This document shows, piece after piece, positions 8,484 through 17,426 of a stretch of DNA of 64,000 nt. Under the pieces are notes generated by a model, which saw only the letters and a program-made list of their open reading frames with translations, ran no database searches and had not been told where the DNA came from. The stretch's first letter is position 1. Every line of letters begins with the position of its first letter. The stretch is from Nitrospira sp. (GTDB lineage Bacteria > Nitrospirota > Nitrospiria > Nitrospirales > Nitrospiraceae): NCBI GenBank assembly GCA_029194675.1, contig JARFXP010000003.1, forward strand, positions 558,001-622,000, in the 5' to 3' direction. Position numbers and translations under genes: made by a program.

Positions 8484-9615
8484 TAGCATCTCCTTCTAAG
8501 AATTGTATCCGGAGATTGTCCGTCTGACCAAAAGTTCCCTTGCGACGTTTCGCATCGTGGCTAAATACCTTAATACGGTTTTTCCCTTCCAAGACTTTCA
8601 ACATACTTTTAGGGTTTACGAAAGCCGTTTCATTTAAAGCAAAGTCTTTGAGAGTCTCATATGAGACAGTTTGGCCACGGAACCGATTTAATAGGCGAAC
8701 GCTGTCTACCTCTGGATCGTTAAAGCGGAAAAGAGAGGTTTGATTTGAGCTACCATCGGCAAAACGATACGTTCCATCTTGATCGATAGATTTCATCGCC
8801 TCTTTCATCTTCTCAAGTCCAAGTGGATGTTGACTTGCGAAAACTAGAAAGTAATTCAGAGCTCCTTTGGTTGTCTGCATTTCGAATGCGAAGACATACC
8901 CTATATTGGGCAAGCTTCGAAGCCTCTTTTTGTACAAATCAAGCACGGCATGACAGAGTTCAGGGAAAGGTGTGGTGCCCTTCGGAGGAAGCCTCTTCCA
9001 TGAACTGTCGCCGAAGATCGAAGTCAATGTCTCTTCGGAGTTTGCATTCTCTTCTGCCAGGAAGATACGGGCTATACCGTCTGCGTCAAGGTTGATCAAA
9101 ACTTCTGAGCAAGGACTCTTTAAGATTTCTGCAACGCTAGTAAATGGCGCACCAGTTGCCCCAAACGGGTCAATAAAAACGAATAAGGGGTGAGACCTCT
9201 CAAAGGGCTTTGGCAATCGTGATCGAAGCTCCGCCAATCCTTCCTGAAATGACATACAAAGTGGATACGTTTTTAGTCCCCTTGCGCCATCCCAACGCCG
9301 TATCTCTTGTTGAAGGTGCTCGAATCTTTTTTCATCAGCTTCAATGAACGCACAATGAACTGTACCGGCTTTCCAGTTCTGTCCATGAGAGTCTATTGCG
9401 CCTTGCCCAGCTTTTAGTGCAGCAACCGGTGAGCCTTCTTCGTAATTCTTATACTTGCCAGGCCCAGCAAAACCATCAATGTACAAAATCTCTTGATTAT
9501 GTTCCGTCAGTCCCATAATCCGGAACCAGGCATTAAGGTAGGATTTTAGAATCGTGATTTTTGCAATTGTGTGAGGAACATCGTCCCAAACAGTTTCTAA
9601 TTTCTTGGGAGGCAT
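8476..9615 (-). CDS. tcmP: three-Cys-motif partner protein TcmP
   Basis: TcmP family protein of 379 aa, known for cooccurring with the DUF5131/Gp37 protein that follows. It has a methyltransferase-like N-terminal half: [12 protein letters not shown] (~45-56) resembles an AdoMet-binding loop, [11 protein letters not shown] gives an acidic strand end, and [14 protein letters not shown] resembles a DPF/DPPY active-site motif. The C-terminal half (~280-379) is likely a winged-helix-type domain. It is translationally coupled to DUF5131. The pair is sporadically distributed and found in mobile contexts, so a modification or anti-phage role is plausible but unproven. GC is lower than in neighbouring housekeeping genes, consistent with transfer. 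Confidence 0.85.
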   Translation of the reverse strand: MPPKKLETVWDDVPHTIAKITILKSYLNAWFRIMGLTEHNQEILYIDGFAGPGKYKNYEEGSPVAALKAGQGAIDSHGQNWKAGTVHCAFIEADEKRFEHLQQEIRRWDGARGLKTYPLCMSFQEGLAELRSRLPKPFERSHPLFVFIDPFGATGAPFTSVAEILKSPCSEVLINLDADGIARIFLAEENANSEETLTSIFGDSSWKRLPPKGTTPFPELCHAVLDLYKKRLRSLPNIGYVFAFEMQTTKGALNYFLVFASQHPLGLEKMKEAMKSIDQDGTYRFADGSSNQTSLFRFNDPEVDSVRLLNRFRGQTVSYETLKDFALNETAFVNPKSMLKVLEGKNRIKVFSHDAKRRKGTFGQTDNLRIQFLEGDANG

Positions 9616-10197
9616 GCGCAGCCTTTCGGAATAGGAAAGTGCGATAGGTATAGCACTTTTTGAAGTAGGCTAGTTGGGAAATGTAGTGAAAGGGTAGGTA
9701 ATAGGAGGGGAATGAGGGCTAGCACCCTACGTTACGCCGCGCGGACCTGAATTTGCCCTGCAAACGGGATCACGAGGTGGTTGAGAGACGGCATTGAAAG
9801 GTTCACACTCCGATTGGGGGCACCAGGTATAAATACGTATGTCAGAGAAATCTCATGTCACCCATCTCCAAGGCAACATGTTCGGAGGCTCCGAGCCGTT
9901 TTCTGGTGCAAGCCAGCGCCATGCGGGGGTATCTCGCCTTTCATCACTTCTCTTTTGTTGCGACAAAATCTTCAAGCGCAGCGAACTAACAAACCGCAGG
10001 TCGGATCCTACCCGATTCATCTAGCGGTGGCCTGGCAGCATGATGATCGAAATAGGTTTTGTCGCGTCAGGCTGTCACCCATGGATTCCAAGATCTCGGC
10101 CAAGTTCAGCTCGAGTTGAGCTTCCTTACAGCTCCGGATCTCTTCTGGTAACGTTTTCAGAGCGCTCCAGGCGTAGAGTGCCGCCTGAAATGTATTT
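9616..10197. other. intergenic region between tcmP and an AraC gene
   Basis: No gene can be supported. The tcmP promoter should lie in the first ~150 bp (AT-rich, reading leftward). A helical 62-codon frame on the minus strand (10017-10205, containing LYAWSALKTLPEEIRSCKE) overlaps the end of the AraC gene; it could be a small protein or a gene relic, but no family is recognised. A 74-bp segment at 9757-9830 has a diverged copy at 13716-13788. Confidence 0.4.
9757..9830 (+). repeat. diverged ~74-bp dispersed repeat, copy A
   Basis: By-eye alignment with 13716-13788 gives about 70% identity across the segment. Shared blocks include CCTGNAAANGGGAT, AGGTGG, GGCATTGAA versus GGCCATTGAA, and TCCGATTGGGG. 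It encodes nothing recognisable. It could be the end of an old mobile element, since both copies sit in the IS-rich zone. Confidence 0.5.
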
Positions 10198-11088
10198 CTA
10201 AGCAACTCTTGCGGATTCGATATGTCTCAACACCGTAGTGTCACGCGCTGGTGATGCTCCGAAGAAGCGGGAATACTCCCGATTAAACTGCGAAGGGCTC
10301 TGATAGCCCACTTGATATGCGGCACCGGCTACTGAATAGCCTTCAAAAGCCATAAGGTTTCTGGCCTCCAATATCCTCAACTGTTTTTGAAACTGAATCG
10401 GACTCAGACCCGTTGCCCGTTTGAATTGACGGTGAAAGGTATTTATGGCCATACCGAATTGTGCCGCGACCTCTCCGATGTCTAGCGGCTGCGTATAGTT
10501 ATCACGAAGCCATTTCACGGTCTGGGAAATCTTGGAGAGGTTGCTTTCTCTCAAGCCCAGCTGCCTTAGATACCACCCTTGCGGGCCCAGCAGTACACGA
10601 TAAAGGATTTCGCGCTCATAAACTGGCGCAAGCGCCGGAATATCTCTCGGAGTCGTTGTTAGACGCAACAACCGCAGCCATGCTTCCATGAGTCCAAGAT
10701 CGAACGCGCAAGCGGCAAAACGTTGTGAAGACGTTGGCATCAGATCTTGAGGAATATCTCGCAGCAACCTTTGAAGAATAGTCTGGTTGAACTCAAGTCC
10801 TAGGGACATGTACGGACGGCCATCACTGCTCGGATGCACGCTCGCCGTGGCGGGAACGTGTACCGGTAACACGTAGTAACAAGGACCTTTCAGGTGCGTG
10901 TCGCGTCCACCAACTGAAAGAATCTTCGTTCCTTGCACTGTAAAGCCGATCATCGGTTTGTACAGCGCAGCCAGCTGATGGTTGGGAACGTCTCCCTTGA
11001 TCATGACTAGTCCCGGGACCGCGGTTTGAAGTGGCCGTGTTCCTGCCCCCTTTGTCAGGTCAACGATTTCCTTTAAAATTGTCTTCAT
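10198..11088 (-). CDS. AraC-family transcriptional regulator (AraC_N type)
   Basis: DNA-binding regulator of 296 aa. The N-terminal AraC_N-type domain (~15-170; FTVQGTKILSVGGRD, YYVLPVHVPATA) probably senses a small molecule. The C-terminal double helix-turn-helix covers ~195-285 (LDIGEVAAQFGMAINTFHRQ, ILEARNLMAFEG, SPSQFNREYSRFFG). It is transcribed divergently from the SDR oxidoreductase 238 bp away, an arrangement typical of a regulator controlling its neighbour. YqhC, which regulates an aldehyde reductase, is a family precedent. The ligand is unknown. Confidence 0.88.
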   Translation of the reverse strand: MKTILKEIVDLTKGAGTRPLQTAVPGLVMIKGDVPNHQLAALYKPMIGFTVQGTKILSVGGRDTHLKGPCYYVLPVHVPATASVHPSSDGRPYMSLGLEFNQTILQRLLRDIPQDLMPTSSQRFAACAFDLGLMEAWLRLLRLTTTPRDIPALAPVYEREILYRVLLGPQGWYLRQLGLRESNLSKISQTVKWLRDNYTQPLDIGEVAAQFGMAINTFHRQFKRATGLSPIQFQKQLRILEARNLMAFEGYSVAGAAYQVGYQSPSQFNREYSRFFGASPARDTTVLRHIESARVA

Positions 11089-11277
11089 ATGCTTATTTTA
11101 TGGCATCGCAGGTCTTGCTTCCAGCCTCAATTCACCAACTCGGGGAGTTTTAGGACGTCGTTGTGCCAAAAACCTATGTTTTTGAGAAGACATTTGCTCA
11201 TTCCTGGTGGTTTTAGGCAATTGAAAGGCACCATCTGATCTAGGTTATTCCGGGAAATTAAACGAAGATGGACTCAT

Positions 11278-11308
11278 CACGACCGGCGAACTTCACACGA
11301 CCGGCGAA
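11278..11308 (+). promoter_or_regulatory. 13-bp direct repeat in the leader of the SDR gene
   Basis: CACGACCGGCGAA occurs at 11278-11290 and again at 11296-11308, 18 bp apart, immediately before the ribosome site (AAAAAGGAG) of the SDR gene. Tandem sites of this kind can bind an AraC-type regulator, but the position downstream of a likely promoter would fit repression or a leader effect. A simple duplication is the alternative. Confidence 0.4.
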
Positions 11309-11326
11309 ACCAAAAAGGAGAATCCG

Positions 11327-12088
11327 ATGAAGACGAATATTGCGATCATTACCGGTGGAAGCAGCGGAATCGGAAGGGCGACGGCGCTTGAACTGGGAAA
11401 GCGCGGAACCGGGCTCATCCTCACATACAATTCTAACAAGGTTCAGGCTGAAGCAGTTGTGAAAGAAATTGAGCAAAATAGGGGAGTCCGGGCAGTAGCG
11501 CTCAAATTAGACCTGAGCCACAAATCGTCTTTCGATGATTTCACTCAGACGGTGAAAAGGTACCTTCAGGACATGTTTCACAGAACGACCTTCGACTATT
11601 TGGTTAATAACGGTGGTATTGGGGGCGGCATGGCATTCGCAGAAATAACCGAGAAATATTTCGATCAAATTCTCAACACAAACTTCAAAGGACCATTTTT
11701 TCTCACGCAACAACTCGTTAAGCTCATGGAAGACGGCGGGCGGATCGTGAACATATCAAGTTCATCCAGCAACGGCTCCTTTGTCGGCTATTCTGCCTAC
11801 GGCTCCTCAAAAGCCGCCTTGTCGTCCTGGACTCGCTACCTGGCCAAAGAACTAGCACCGCGAAAAATCCGCGTCAATGCGGTTTCTCCCGGTCCTGTTC
11901 ACACCAATCTTGGAGGTGGGGCATTCGACAAACATCCGGAATTCATTAAACCATTGGAAGCGCAGACGGCATTGGCCAGAATTGGAGCTCCTGAAGACCT
12001 CAGCAAAGTAATCGCGAGCCTGCTAGCGGATGACTTCGGGTGGATGACCGCTCAGGACATTGAAGTCTCTGGGGGGTTTTTGCTTTGA
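11327..12088 (+). CDS. SDR-family NAD(P)-dependent oxidoreductase
   Basis: Classical short-chain dehydrogenase, 253 aa. The Rossmann glycine motif is TGGSSGIGRA (~9-18), followed by NNGGIGG, the catalytic Ser in ISSSSS, and Tyr-x3-Lys in YSAYGSSKAAL. The loop VNAVSPGPVHTNL and the C-terminal DDFGWMTAQDIEVSGGF are standard. It probably reduces a carbonyl or oxidises an alcohol with NADP(H); the substrate is unknown. AAAAAGGAG precedes the start. It is divergent from the AraC regulator, its probable controller. Base composition is lower in GC than the flanking core genes. Confidence 0.9.
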   Translation: MKTNIAIITGGSSGIGRATALELGKRGTGLILTYNSNKVQAEAVVKEIEQNRGVRAVALKLDLSHKSSFDDFTQTVKRYLQDMFHRTTFDYLVNNGGIGGGMAFAEITEKYFDQILNTNFKGPFFLTQQLVKLMEDGGRIVNISSSSSNGSFVGYSAYGSSKAALSSWTRYLAKELAPRKIRVNAVSPGPVHTNLGGGAFDKHPEFIKPLEAQTALARIGAPEDLSKVIASLLADDFGWMTAQDIEVSGGFLL

Positions 12089-12167
12089 AACTGTGAGAAA
12101 CTAAAAAACGTTCGGAATAGCTAAGAAGACGAGAGCGACGCGTGAGGTTGGCGTCACACGTCGCTCT

Positions 12168-13566
12168 CACTGCTGTCCAAAATAGTCGGCTGTTTCGAGT
12201 TCTTCCCCCGTGAATGCGGCATATGAGACGGTCTCTGGTCACCCATCCAGTTCAGGTTGTCCGGTCTGCTGTCCAAGATCAGGTAGCGAATAGCCTCTGT
12301 TGGGGCGGCGCTGGTATGAGCAGCGGCCGTTCAAAGGGCGCATTGAGCCAGTCCCACAGATCCCGATAGGTCAACAGATTGAAGCGGAGCAACGCGGCCA
12401 GATTCGAGAGACTCCAGGGCCACGTGGACTTCAGCTGCAGAAATTTCAACAGCAGCATCGCGAGCAGGGCGATCCAGATTTGGACCTGTACGGCGTTCTC
12501 ACTCGTGCCCACAAACGTCTTGATCCGGAGATGCTGTTTCAAGGCCTTGAAGAGGAGTTCGATCTGCCAGCGCTCCCGATAGATGGCGGCAATCGTGCTG
12601 GCCGCAAGCTGCATGAGAGTGGTCAGGAACCGTAGCGGCCGCTGCTGTCTCTCATCCCAGATCGTCACCTGTCGCAGGGGGACCGAGCACCGGTCAGCCG
12701 CATGGGAACTGGTGAGACGGATCACCTCATCGACCAGCACCGGTCCGCGTGTCGGCACGGAGCGTTGCTCCAGCACTTCGTAGAGCATGTTGGTGCGTGG
12801 ACGGGTGACAAATCCCACCTCGTCGACCGTCCAACGATGATAGCGGGCATAGTCGAGATACCCGCGATCGATCACCACGATGGTGCCTGGCGCAAAGGTG
12901 AGCTGTTGGGCGATCCGCACGTCGTTGGTGTCGCCGTCGGTCACGAGGGCCCAGCAGGGCAAACACCCCTGGTGATCCAGCTGCAGATGGAGCTTGATCG
13001 CCCCCTTCGTCCGCTGGAATCTGGCCCAATCGAACACCGTGGCACAGAGTTCAATGATCGTTGCGTCGAGGGTGCGCAAGGGGTGCTTGAACCGGAACCG
13101 GCGGCGCTTCAAGGCCGCGACGGCTTGGCAACGGGTGAGGACTTGATAGAAGAGCGTCTCGTACAGCTGCCAGGGCCGATGCGCATTGGCATAGGCCAGC
13201 GTGGACCGAGTCGGTGTCCGACGGATGCCAAGGTGGACGAGTTTGCCAAGGGCGGTGGCCAAGCCGCCACAGATTTCTCGAAGTGAGTGCGCACTACCCA
13301 TCTGACAAAACAGCATCGCTATCAAGTGATCCCAGCAGCTGAACCCCTTGGCTGCTCGCTCAGCGGCGTGCTGTCGAACGGCCCGAGCGAAGTCCGCGCG
13401 ATCGATCAGGGCGAGCATTTGCGCAAAGCAACTGGCGACGGTTACCATACTGCACCTCCGGCTTGTGGGTGCCACGGCGCGGGAACGCCGTGGATGGATG
13501 TGCGTTGAACAACCTATCCTACTCACAAGCCGGAGGCCTGTTGAGAACTTATTTTGGACAAGAGTG
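12168..13566. mobile_element. IS4-family insertion sequence, copy 1 (1,399 bp), 9-bp target duplication
   Basis: The ends are CACTGCTGTCCAAAATA at the left and, reversed, CACTCTTGTCCAAAATA at the right (15 of 17 match). A 9-bp direct repeat CGTCGCTCT flanks the element at 12159-12167 and 13567-13575, which fixes the boundaries. One intact transposase gene lies inside on the minus strand. The second copy at 16012-17410 has exactly the same length and lies in the opposite orientation. Confidence 0.93.
12279..13448 (-). CDS. IS4-family transposase, copy 1
   Basis: DDE transposase of 389 aa when started at MVTVASCFAQMLALID, which matches the usual N-terminus of this group; the frame is open further upstream into the terminal region. 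Visible: the N-terminal DUF4372-type domain (FSCWDHLIAMLFCQMG), the DDE core with LDATIIELC (first Asp), VVIDRGYLDYARYH (second Asp) and the IS4 signature YRERWQIELLFKALKQHL (Y-x2-R-x3-E-x6-K, with the final Glu). It is intact and encoded within an element with clean ends, so it is probably functional. Confidence 0.92.
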   Translation of the reverse strand: MVTVASCFAQMLALIDRADFARAVRQHAAERAAKGFSCWDHLIAMLFCQMGSAHSLREICGGLATALGKLVHLGIRRTPTRSTLAYANAHRPWQLYETLFYQVLTRCQAVAALKRRRFRFKHPLRTLDATIIELCATVFDWARFQRTKGAIKLHLQLDHQGCLPCWALVTDGDTNDVRIAQQLTFAPGTIVVIDRGYLDYARYHRWTVDEVGFVTRPRTNMLYEVLEQRSVPTRGPVLVDEVIRLTSSHAADRCSVPLRQVTIWDERQQRPLRFLTTLMQLAASTIAAIYRERWQIELLFKALKQHLRIKTFVGTSENAVQVQIWIALLAMLLLKFLQLKSTWPWSLSNLAALLRFNLLTYRDLWDWLNAPFERPLLIPAPPQQRLFAT

Positions 13567-13894
13567 CGTCGCTCTACTTTTTCAGTAAGACCTGCTTTGC
13601 GGTTTGTTGTGGGGTTAGGTTGTCGGAGGTAGGGCTATCTGAAATTCGTAAACCGCAGGTCATCAAGTTCTAACAAAAGAGGGTTTTTCTCTCTCAGGCT
13701 GCCATCCTCATTCCCCCTGAAAATGGGATGACCAGGTGGGCCAGCGAGGCCATTGAAGGTGCTAAATTCCGATTGGGGACAATAGGCTAACACACTCGCT
13801 CGTTTGTAGGTGGGTCTGAGAACTGAGAATAGGGGTAGGCCTCTATTCTCAGTCCTCACACTCGCTCTGGCCTTTGGCCTGGTGTTCTTGAGAC
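13567..13894. other. intergenic region with dispersed repeat and hairpin
   Basis: No gene recognised. It holds the second copy of a diverged ~74-bp repeat (13716-13788; first copy at 9757-9830). It also holds a strong hairpin, ACTGAGAATAG at 13822-13832 pairing with CTATTCTCAGT at 13843-13853, with further GAG/CTC pairing outside a single mismatch. There is no T-tract, so a standard intrinsic terminator is not obvious; an element end is the alternative. Confidence 0.5.
13716..13788 (+). repeat. diverged ~74-bp dispersed repeat, copy B
   Basis: Counterpart of 9757-9830, with about 70% identity by eye. The nature of the unit is unknown. Confidence 0.5.
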
Positions 13895-14317
13895 TTAACT
13901 GGGGATAATGGTGTCCATGACCGTTTTGTTGATCGCAACCGTATACTTCCTGGCCGGACGAGCTACGGCGGTCTCATAGTAATCAAAGGTCGTCTCACAC
14001 ACGTTCTTGAGCAATGGTTCAGCCTTGTCTTGGGACGTTTGAAGGATCTCACGCGTGAAGGCCAACAATTGACTCGGTACCCCGGTGGTCTGCCCTTGGA
14101 TTTGATCCCAGGGCTTTCCGAGCCAGTTCTTATACAAGGTGAGCCATTGCTGATACGCTGACAATCCCTGTCTCACCGCTTCCTTAACCAACTGTTGGTT
14201 CTGCTCTTGCCACTGTAAGGAGGTCTCCAGTCCTTTGAGATACCCCTCCTTCCAGATTTTAGCCATGTCCATCACCTCGAACTGTCTGTCGGCGCCCGTG
14301 TTCGTGTCAGTAGCCAT
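13895..14317 (-). CDS. hypothetical helical protein, phasin-like in character
   Basis: Cytoplasmic protein of 140 aa, nearly all predicted helix, rich in Gln, Lys and aromatic residues (LETSLQWQEQNQQLVKEA, WLTLYKNWLGKPW). The amphipathic pattern and C-terminal block (NVCETTFDYYETAVARPA) recall phasins and PhaE-like granule proteins, but no definitive motif is seen. The start at ATG 14317 is preferred because GAGAGGAG lies eight bases upstream; an upstream ATG in the same frame would add 52 low-complexity residues. It sits between two IS4 copies with other small genes. Function unknown. Confidence 0.6.
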   Translation of the reverse strand: MATDTNTGADRQFEVMDMAKIWKEGYLKGLETSLQWQEQNQQLVKEAVRQGLSAYQQWLTLYKNWLGKPWDQIQGQTTGVPSQLLAFTREILQTSQDKAEPLLKNVCETTFDYYETAVARPARKYTVAINKTVMDTIIPS

Positions 14318-14582
14318 CACCGGTCTCCTCTCTGGTGTATCGCCTGGTTGTTCAAGCGGGTTGGGTGAGCCCTTCGTGGTTGCATCATCCGCAATGAGGC
14401 TCTGTCCTTGCGGTGCAGTCCTTTGGCCGTGTTTGGTGTCTTTCACACGTATTGTGGTTGTTCTTGACATCAAAATCCATTTCCTCTCGTTGCTGGCTCT
14501 TGGGAGTACATGCGCCTGGCCATGAATATCCAGTCGTAAGGTTTCGAGTGATCCCGATGCTGCCAGGCCGTGCGAACGTCAT

Positions 14583-14756
14583 TTAGATGTGTGAAAGCAG
14601 AGTCGGACTTCCATCCGACACCAGATCGAAGTGTTGAGCCATTTCTTGGAAGTAGTACTGCAGGAAGCTTCGCTCATCCTCGGTCAGCGCGAACCCAGAG
14701 GCGAGCAACTGTTCATAGGTATGCTTAAAGGCGAAAACTTCGTCGCGGATATACAT
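14583..14756 (-). CDS. small hypothetical protein (57 aa)
   Basis: Starts MYIRDEVFAFKHTYEQL at an ATG preceded by AAGAGGTGATGAA, a good ribosome site. The acidic helical sequence continues with GFALTEDERSFLQYYFQEM. The composition looks like real coding sequence, and no family is recognised. It is on the same strand as the helical protein downstream and may share its transcript. Confidence 0.55.
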   Translation of the reverse strand: MYIRDEVFAFKHTYEQLLASGFALTEDERSFLQYYFQEMAQHFDLVSDGSPTLLSHI

Positions 14757-15144
14757 TTCATCACCTCTTTTGAAAAAAAAACAGACGGCAGTGTATTTCC
14801 TGGCTTTGTCCTCAGGAAATTCGGCACGAAAACCCCTCCGGTGTCCTTTGCGGACTGAACGTCGCGGTGACACAATGACTATCACTGACCTGCTGAACCG
14901 CCTCGCGCGGATTGAGTCTGTAAAACTCTTGGAGGGTAGGCCAACCTTTATCGACTAAGAACGTTGCAGCACCCATTGTATATAGATAGGGCTCCGAACT
15001 GTCAAAAGTCCTTACAGCCCTAAGTCGGATCGCAGGCTTAATGGTGTGTGAGCCTGTTTTAGCACCAGCTTGGCACCAAAAAACGTCGGACTCGGAAGAG
15101 TCACAGCTAACTTCGTTCCCCACGAGCGACAGTGGTGGTGGTCA
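14757..15144. other. intergenic region, nothing recognised
   Basis: About 390 bp between two small minus-strand genes. A 103-codon minus-strand frame through this stretch has no family features and overlaps the upstream region of the 57-aa gene, so it was not called. Confidence 0.35.
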
Positions 15145-15504
15145 CTATTCTGCACCATTCAGAAGGGGCAACACGCGGCGTGGGACAGTTTTCCAAAAAC
15201 AAAGAAGGCCTCGGACGAACCCGAATATCAGACTTCTCATCCTGTTCCCGTAAGTAGCTAGACCCGCGCCGGGGCTGGCCAGCGGAACCCGTGGAGGGGG
15301 CTCGAGTGAATCGACGAGCCGTTTTGCCTCTTCCAAGGCTGCCGTTGCGGCTTCTTGGCGGGACGCGAAGCTCCCCTCGGGGCACCCTTTCCGGTATGCC
15401 CAGCAGGTTGGTCTGAATTCAATGATCATATACGGGCACTGCCAGAGCCCGTTGGCTCGCCGTTCAGGAGCTAACTTGATCTTGCGCGTCTTATAATCCG
15501 GCAT
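15145..15504 (-). CDS. hypothetical protein (119 aa)
   Basis: Begins MPDYKTRKIKLAPERRANG with GGGAGGA positioned eight bases before the ATG. It is basic at the N-terminus, with an aromatic/cysteine-containing block (WQCPYMIIEFRPTCW) and an Ala-rich helix (ASRQEAATAALEEAKRLVDS). The last ~35 residues differ in character and may be read-through after damage. No family recognised; the first ~80 residues are the more convincing part. Confidence 0.5.
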   Translation of the reverse strand: MPDYKTRKIKLAPERRANGLWQCPYMIIEFRPTCWAYRKGCPEGSFASRQEAATAALEEAKRLVDSLEPPPRVPLASPGAGLATYGNRMRSLIFGFVRGLLCFWKTVPRRVLPLLNGAE

Positions 15505-15818
15505 TGTTGTTTCCTCCCATCGCCACTCAGCGCATACACACGAACAATCAGGAATGCCTAGCGCTCAAGACAGGACTTTCCCATACTGAGGTTACGACGG
15601 TGTTACTGAACGGTGTTATCTTTGTAACCTTTCACGATCACGATGGTGATCGGAGGCCCCTATTTGCTCTGAACCAGCCTGGCGACTTGGCAGGCACCTC
15701 CTTCGCGAGAGACAGGATAACTCTTTCGACAGCTTAGCCGATCTAGGCTCAGGACCTATTAAATTCAGGGTTCACCAACCAGACCACATATGATTCACTT
15801 GTGAGGGGAGGTGCCGCC
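15505..15818. other. intergenic region with possible Crp-like relic
   Basis: A + strand frame ending at 15737 contains VLLNGVIFVTFHDHDGD followed by PLFALNQPGDLAGTSF. This loosely resembles the beta-roll of a Crp/Fnr cNMP-binding domain, but it lacks both a full domain and a helix-turn-helix. It could be a decayed regulator. The 3' part leads into an IS5-type transposase start. Confidence 0.3.
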
Positions 15819-16002
15819 ATGAGCCAATTGTTCCTGTTGTCGAAGAAGCAGTTTGCCCGCATAAAACCGTACGTTCCCCTGTCTCCCGGCGTTTCGCGCG
15901 TGGACGATCTGCGCGTGGTCAGCGGGATCATTTACGTCATCAAGCACGGCCTGCCATGGAAAGACGCACCGCGAGCGTACGGCTCGAATGAAAGAGAAAA
16001 GG
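15819..16002 (+). pseudogene. IS5-family transposase, N-terminal fragment
   Basis: MSQLFLLSKKQFARIKPYVP, DDLRVVSGIIYVIKHGLPWK and DAPRAYG are the N-terminal ~55 residues of an IS5-group (DUF4096-type) transposase, preceded by GAGGGGAGGTG. The family continues with GPHKTLYNRF, but here the sequence changes after AYG to the edge of a RAYT unit. It is a truncated, inactive copy, distinct from the intact IS5 at 6564-7744. Confidence 0.75.
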
Positions 16003-16011
16003 GGACATTCT

Positions 16012-17410
16012 CACTCTTGTCCAAAATAAGTTTTCAACATGCCTCCGGCTTGTGAGTAGGATGGGTTGTTCAACCAACATCCGTTCACGGCGTACCCGCG
16101 CCGTGCCACCCACAAGCCGGAGGTGCCGTATGGTAGCTGTCGCCAGTTGCTTTGCGCAAATTCTCGCCCTGATTGATCGCACGGACTTCGCACGAGCGGT
16201 GCGACACCATGAGGCTGAACGAGCGGCCAAAGGCTTCAGTTGCTGGGACCATTTTGTGGCCATGCTCTTTTGTCAGATGGGCAGCGCGCACTCGCTCCGG
16301 GAGATCTGCGGCGGCTTGGCCACCGCGCTGGGTAAGTTGGTCCACTTGGGCGTCCGACGGACGCCGACCCGCTCGACGCTCGCGTCTGCCAATGCGCATC
16401 GCCCATGGCAACTGTACGAGACGGTCTTCTATCAGATCCTCACGCGATGTCAGGCGGTCGCGGCCCTGACGCGCCGCCGGTTCCGGTTCACGCATCCACT
16501 CCGGACTCTGGACACGACGATTATTGAGCTCTGTGCCACCGTGTTCGATTGGGCTCGATTTCAGCGGACCAAGGGCGCCGTGAAGCTCCATCTGCAGCTG
16601 GATCATCAGGGCTGCTTGCCCTGCTGGGCCCTGGTGACCGATGGCGATACCAACGATGTCCGGATTGCCCAGCCGCTCACCTTTGCCCCCGGCACCATCG
16701 TGGCGATCGATCGCGGGTACCTCGACTATGCCCTGTATCATCGCTGGACGGTCGGCGAGGTGGGATTTGTCACCCGTCCACGCACCAACATGCTCTATGA
16801 CGTGCTGGAGCGGCGTCCCGTCCCCGCCCGTGGTCCGGTGTTGGTCGATGAGATCATTCGCCTCACCGGCCTGCATGCGGCCGACCGGTGCCCGGTCCCT
16901 TTGCGGCAGGTGATCATCTGGGATGAGCAGCACCACCGACGGCTCACCTTCCTGACCAACCTTCTGCATCTAGCCGCCAGTACCATTGCGGCCATCTATC
17001 GGGAGCGGTGGCAGATCGAACTCTTGTTCAAGGCAATCAAACAGCATCTGAAGATCAAGACGTTTGTGGGCACGAGTGAGAATGCGGTGCAGGTCCAAAT
17101 CTGGATCGCCCTGATCGCGATGCTGCTGCTGAAGTTTCTGCAGCTGAAGTCCACGTGGCCCTGGAGTCTCTCGAACCTCGCGGCCTTGCTCCGCTTTAAC
17201 CGGCTAACCTATCGAGATCTCTGGGCGTGGCTTGATGCGCCGTTTGAACGGCCGCTGTCGATGCCCGCCCCCACGCAAGCGCGGCTCTTTGCGTCATGAT
17301 CTTGGACAGCAGCAGGGGGAACCTCGTCCAAGAACCGAACCCCAAGCCGTCTCACACACGCTATTGACGCGGGAAGGACACTGAGGAACACATTATTTTG
17401 GACAGCAGTG
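16012..17410. mobile_element. IS4-family insertion sequence, copy 2 (1,399 bp), 9-bp target duplication
   Basis: Same element as 12168-13566 in opposite orientation: it begins CACTCTTGTCCAAAATA and ends, reversed, CACTGCTGTCCAAAATA. The 9-bp direct repeat GGACATTCT flanks it at 16003-16011 and 17411-17419. Closing the insertion restores GGGGACATTCTACTTTTC, the terminal repeat of the RAYT unit, so the IS landed in that repeat. Confidence 0.93.
16130..17299 (+). CDS. IS4-family transposase, copy 2
   Basis: 389 aa from MVAVASCFAQILALID, differing from copy 1 by scattered substitutions (for example VAIDRGYLDYALYH versus VVIDRGYLDYARYH), roughly 93% identical by inspection. The DDE residues and the YRERWQIELLFKAIKQHL signature are intact. 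The divergence shows that the two copies are not one recent duplication but separate arrivals from a pool of related elements. Confidence 0.92.
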   Translation: MVAVASCFAQILALIDRTDFARAVRHHEAERAAKGFSCWDHFVAMLFCQMGSAHSLREICGGLATALGKLVHLGVRRTPTRSTLASANAHRPWQLYETVFYQILTRCQAVAALTRRRFRFTHPLRTLDTTIIELCATVFDWARFQRTKGAVKLHLQLDHQGCLPCWALVTDGDTNDVRIAQPLTFAPGTIVAIDRGYLDYALYHRWTVGEVGFVTRPRTNMLYDVLERRPVPARGPVLVDEIIRLTGLHAADRCPVPLRQVIIWDEQHHRRLTFLTNLLHLAASTIAAIYRERWQIELLFKAIKQHLKIKTFVGTSENAVQVQIWIALIAMLLLKFLQLKSTWPWSLSNLAALLRFNRLTYRDLWAWLDAPFERPLSMPAPTQARLFAS

Positions 17411-17426
17411 GGACATTCTACTTTTC
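17410..17426 (+). repeat. left terminal inverted repeat of RAYT unit
   Basis: GGGACATTCTACTTTTC matches the reverse complement of 18115-18131 at 16 of 17 positions. The first base is supplied by the end of the IS4 copy inserted here; the original left half remains at 16002-16011. Confidence 0.75.

Noticed and set aside
14812-15123. 103-codon minus-strand frame
   Set aside because: No family motif or ribosome site; it overlaps the leader of a better-supported small gene.
16085-16969. 294-codon minus-strand frame inside IS4 copy 2
   Set aside because: Antisense to the intact transposase; the same shadow appears in copy 1.
12168-17410. Composite transposon bounded by the two IS4 copies
   Set aside because: Each copy has its own different 9-bp target duplication and the copies have diverged, so they inserted separately.
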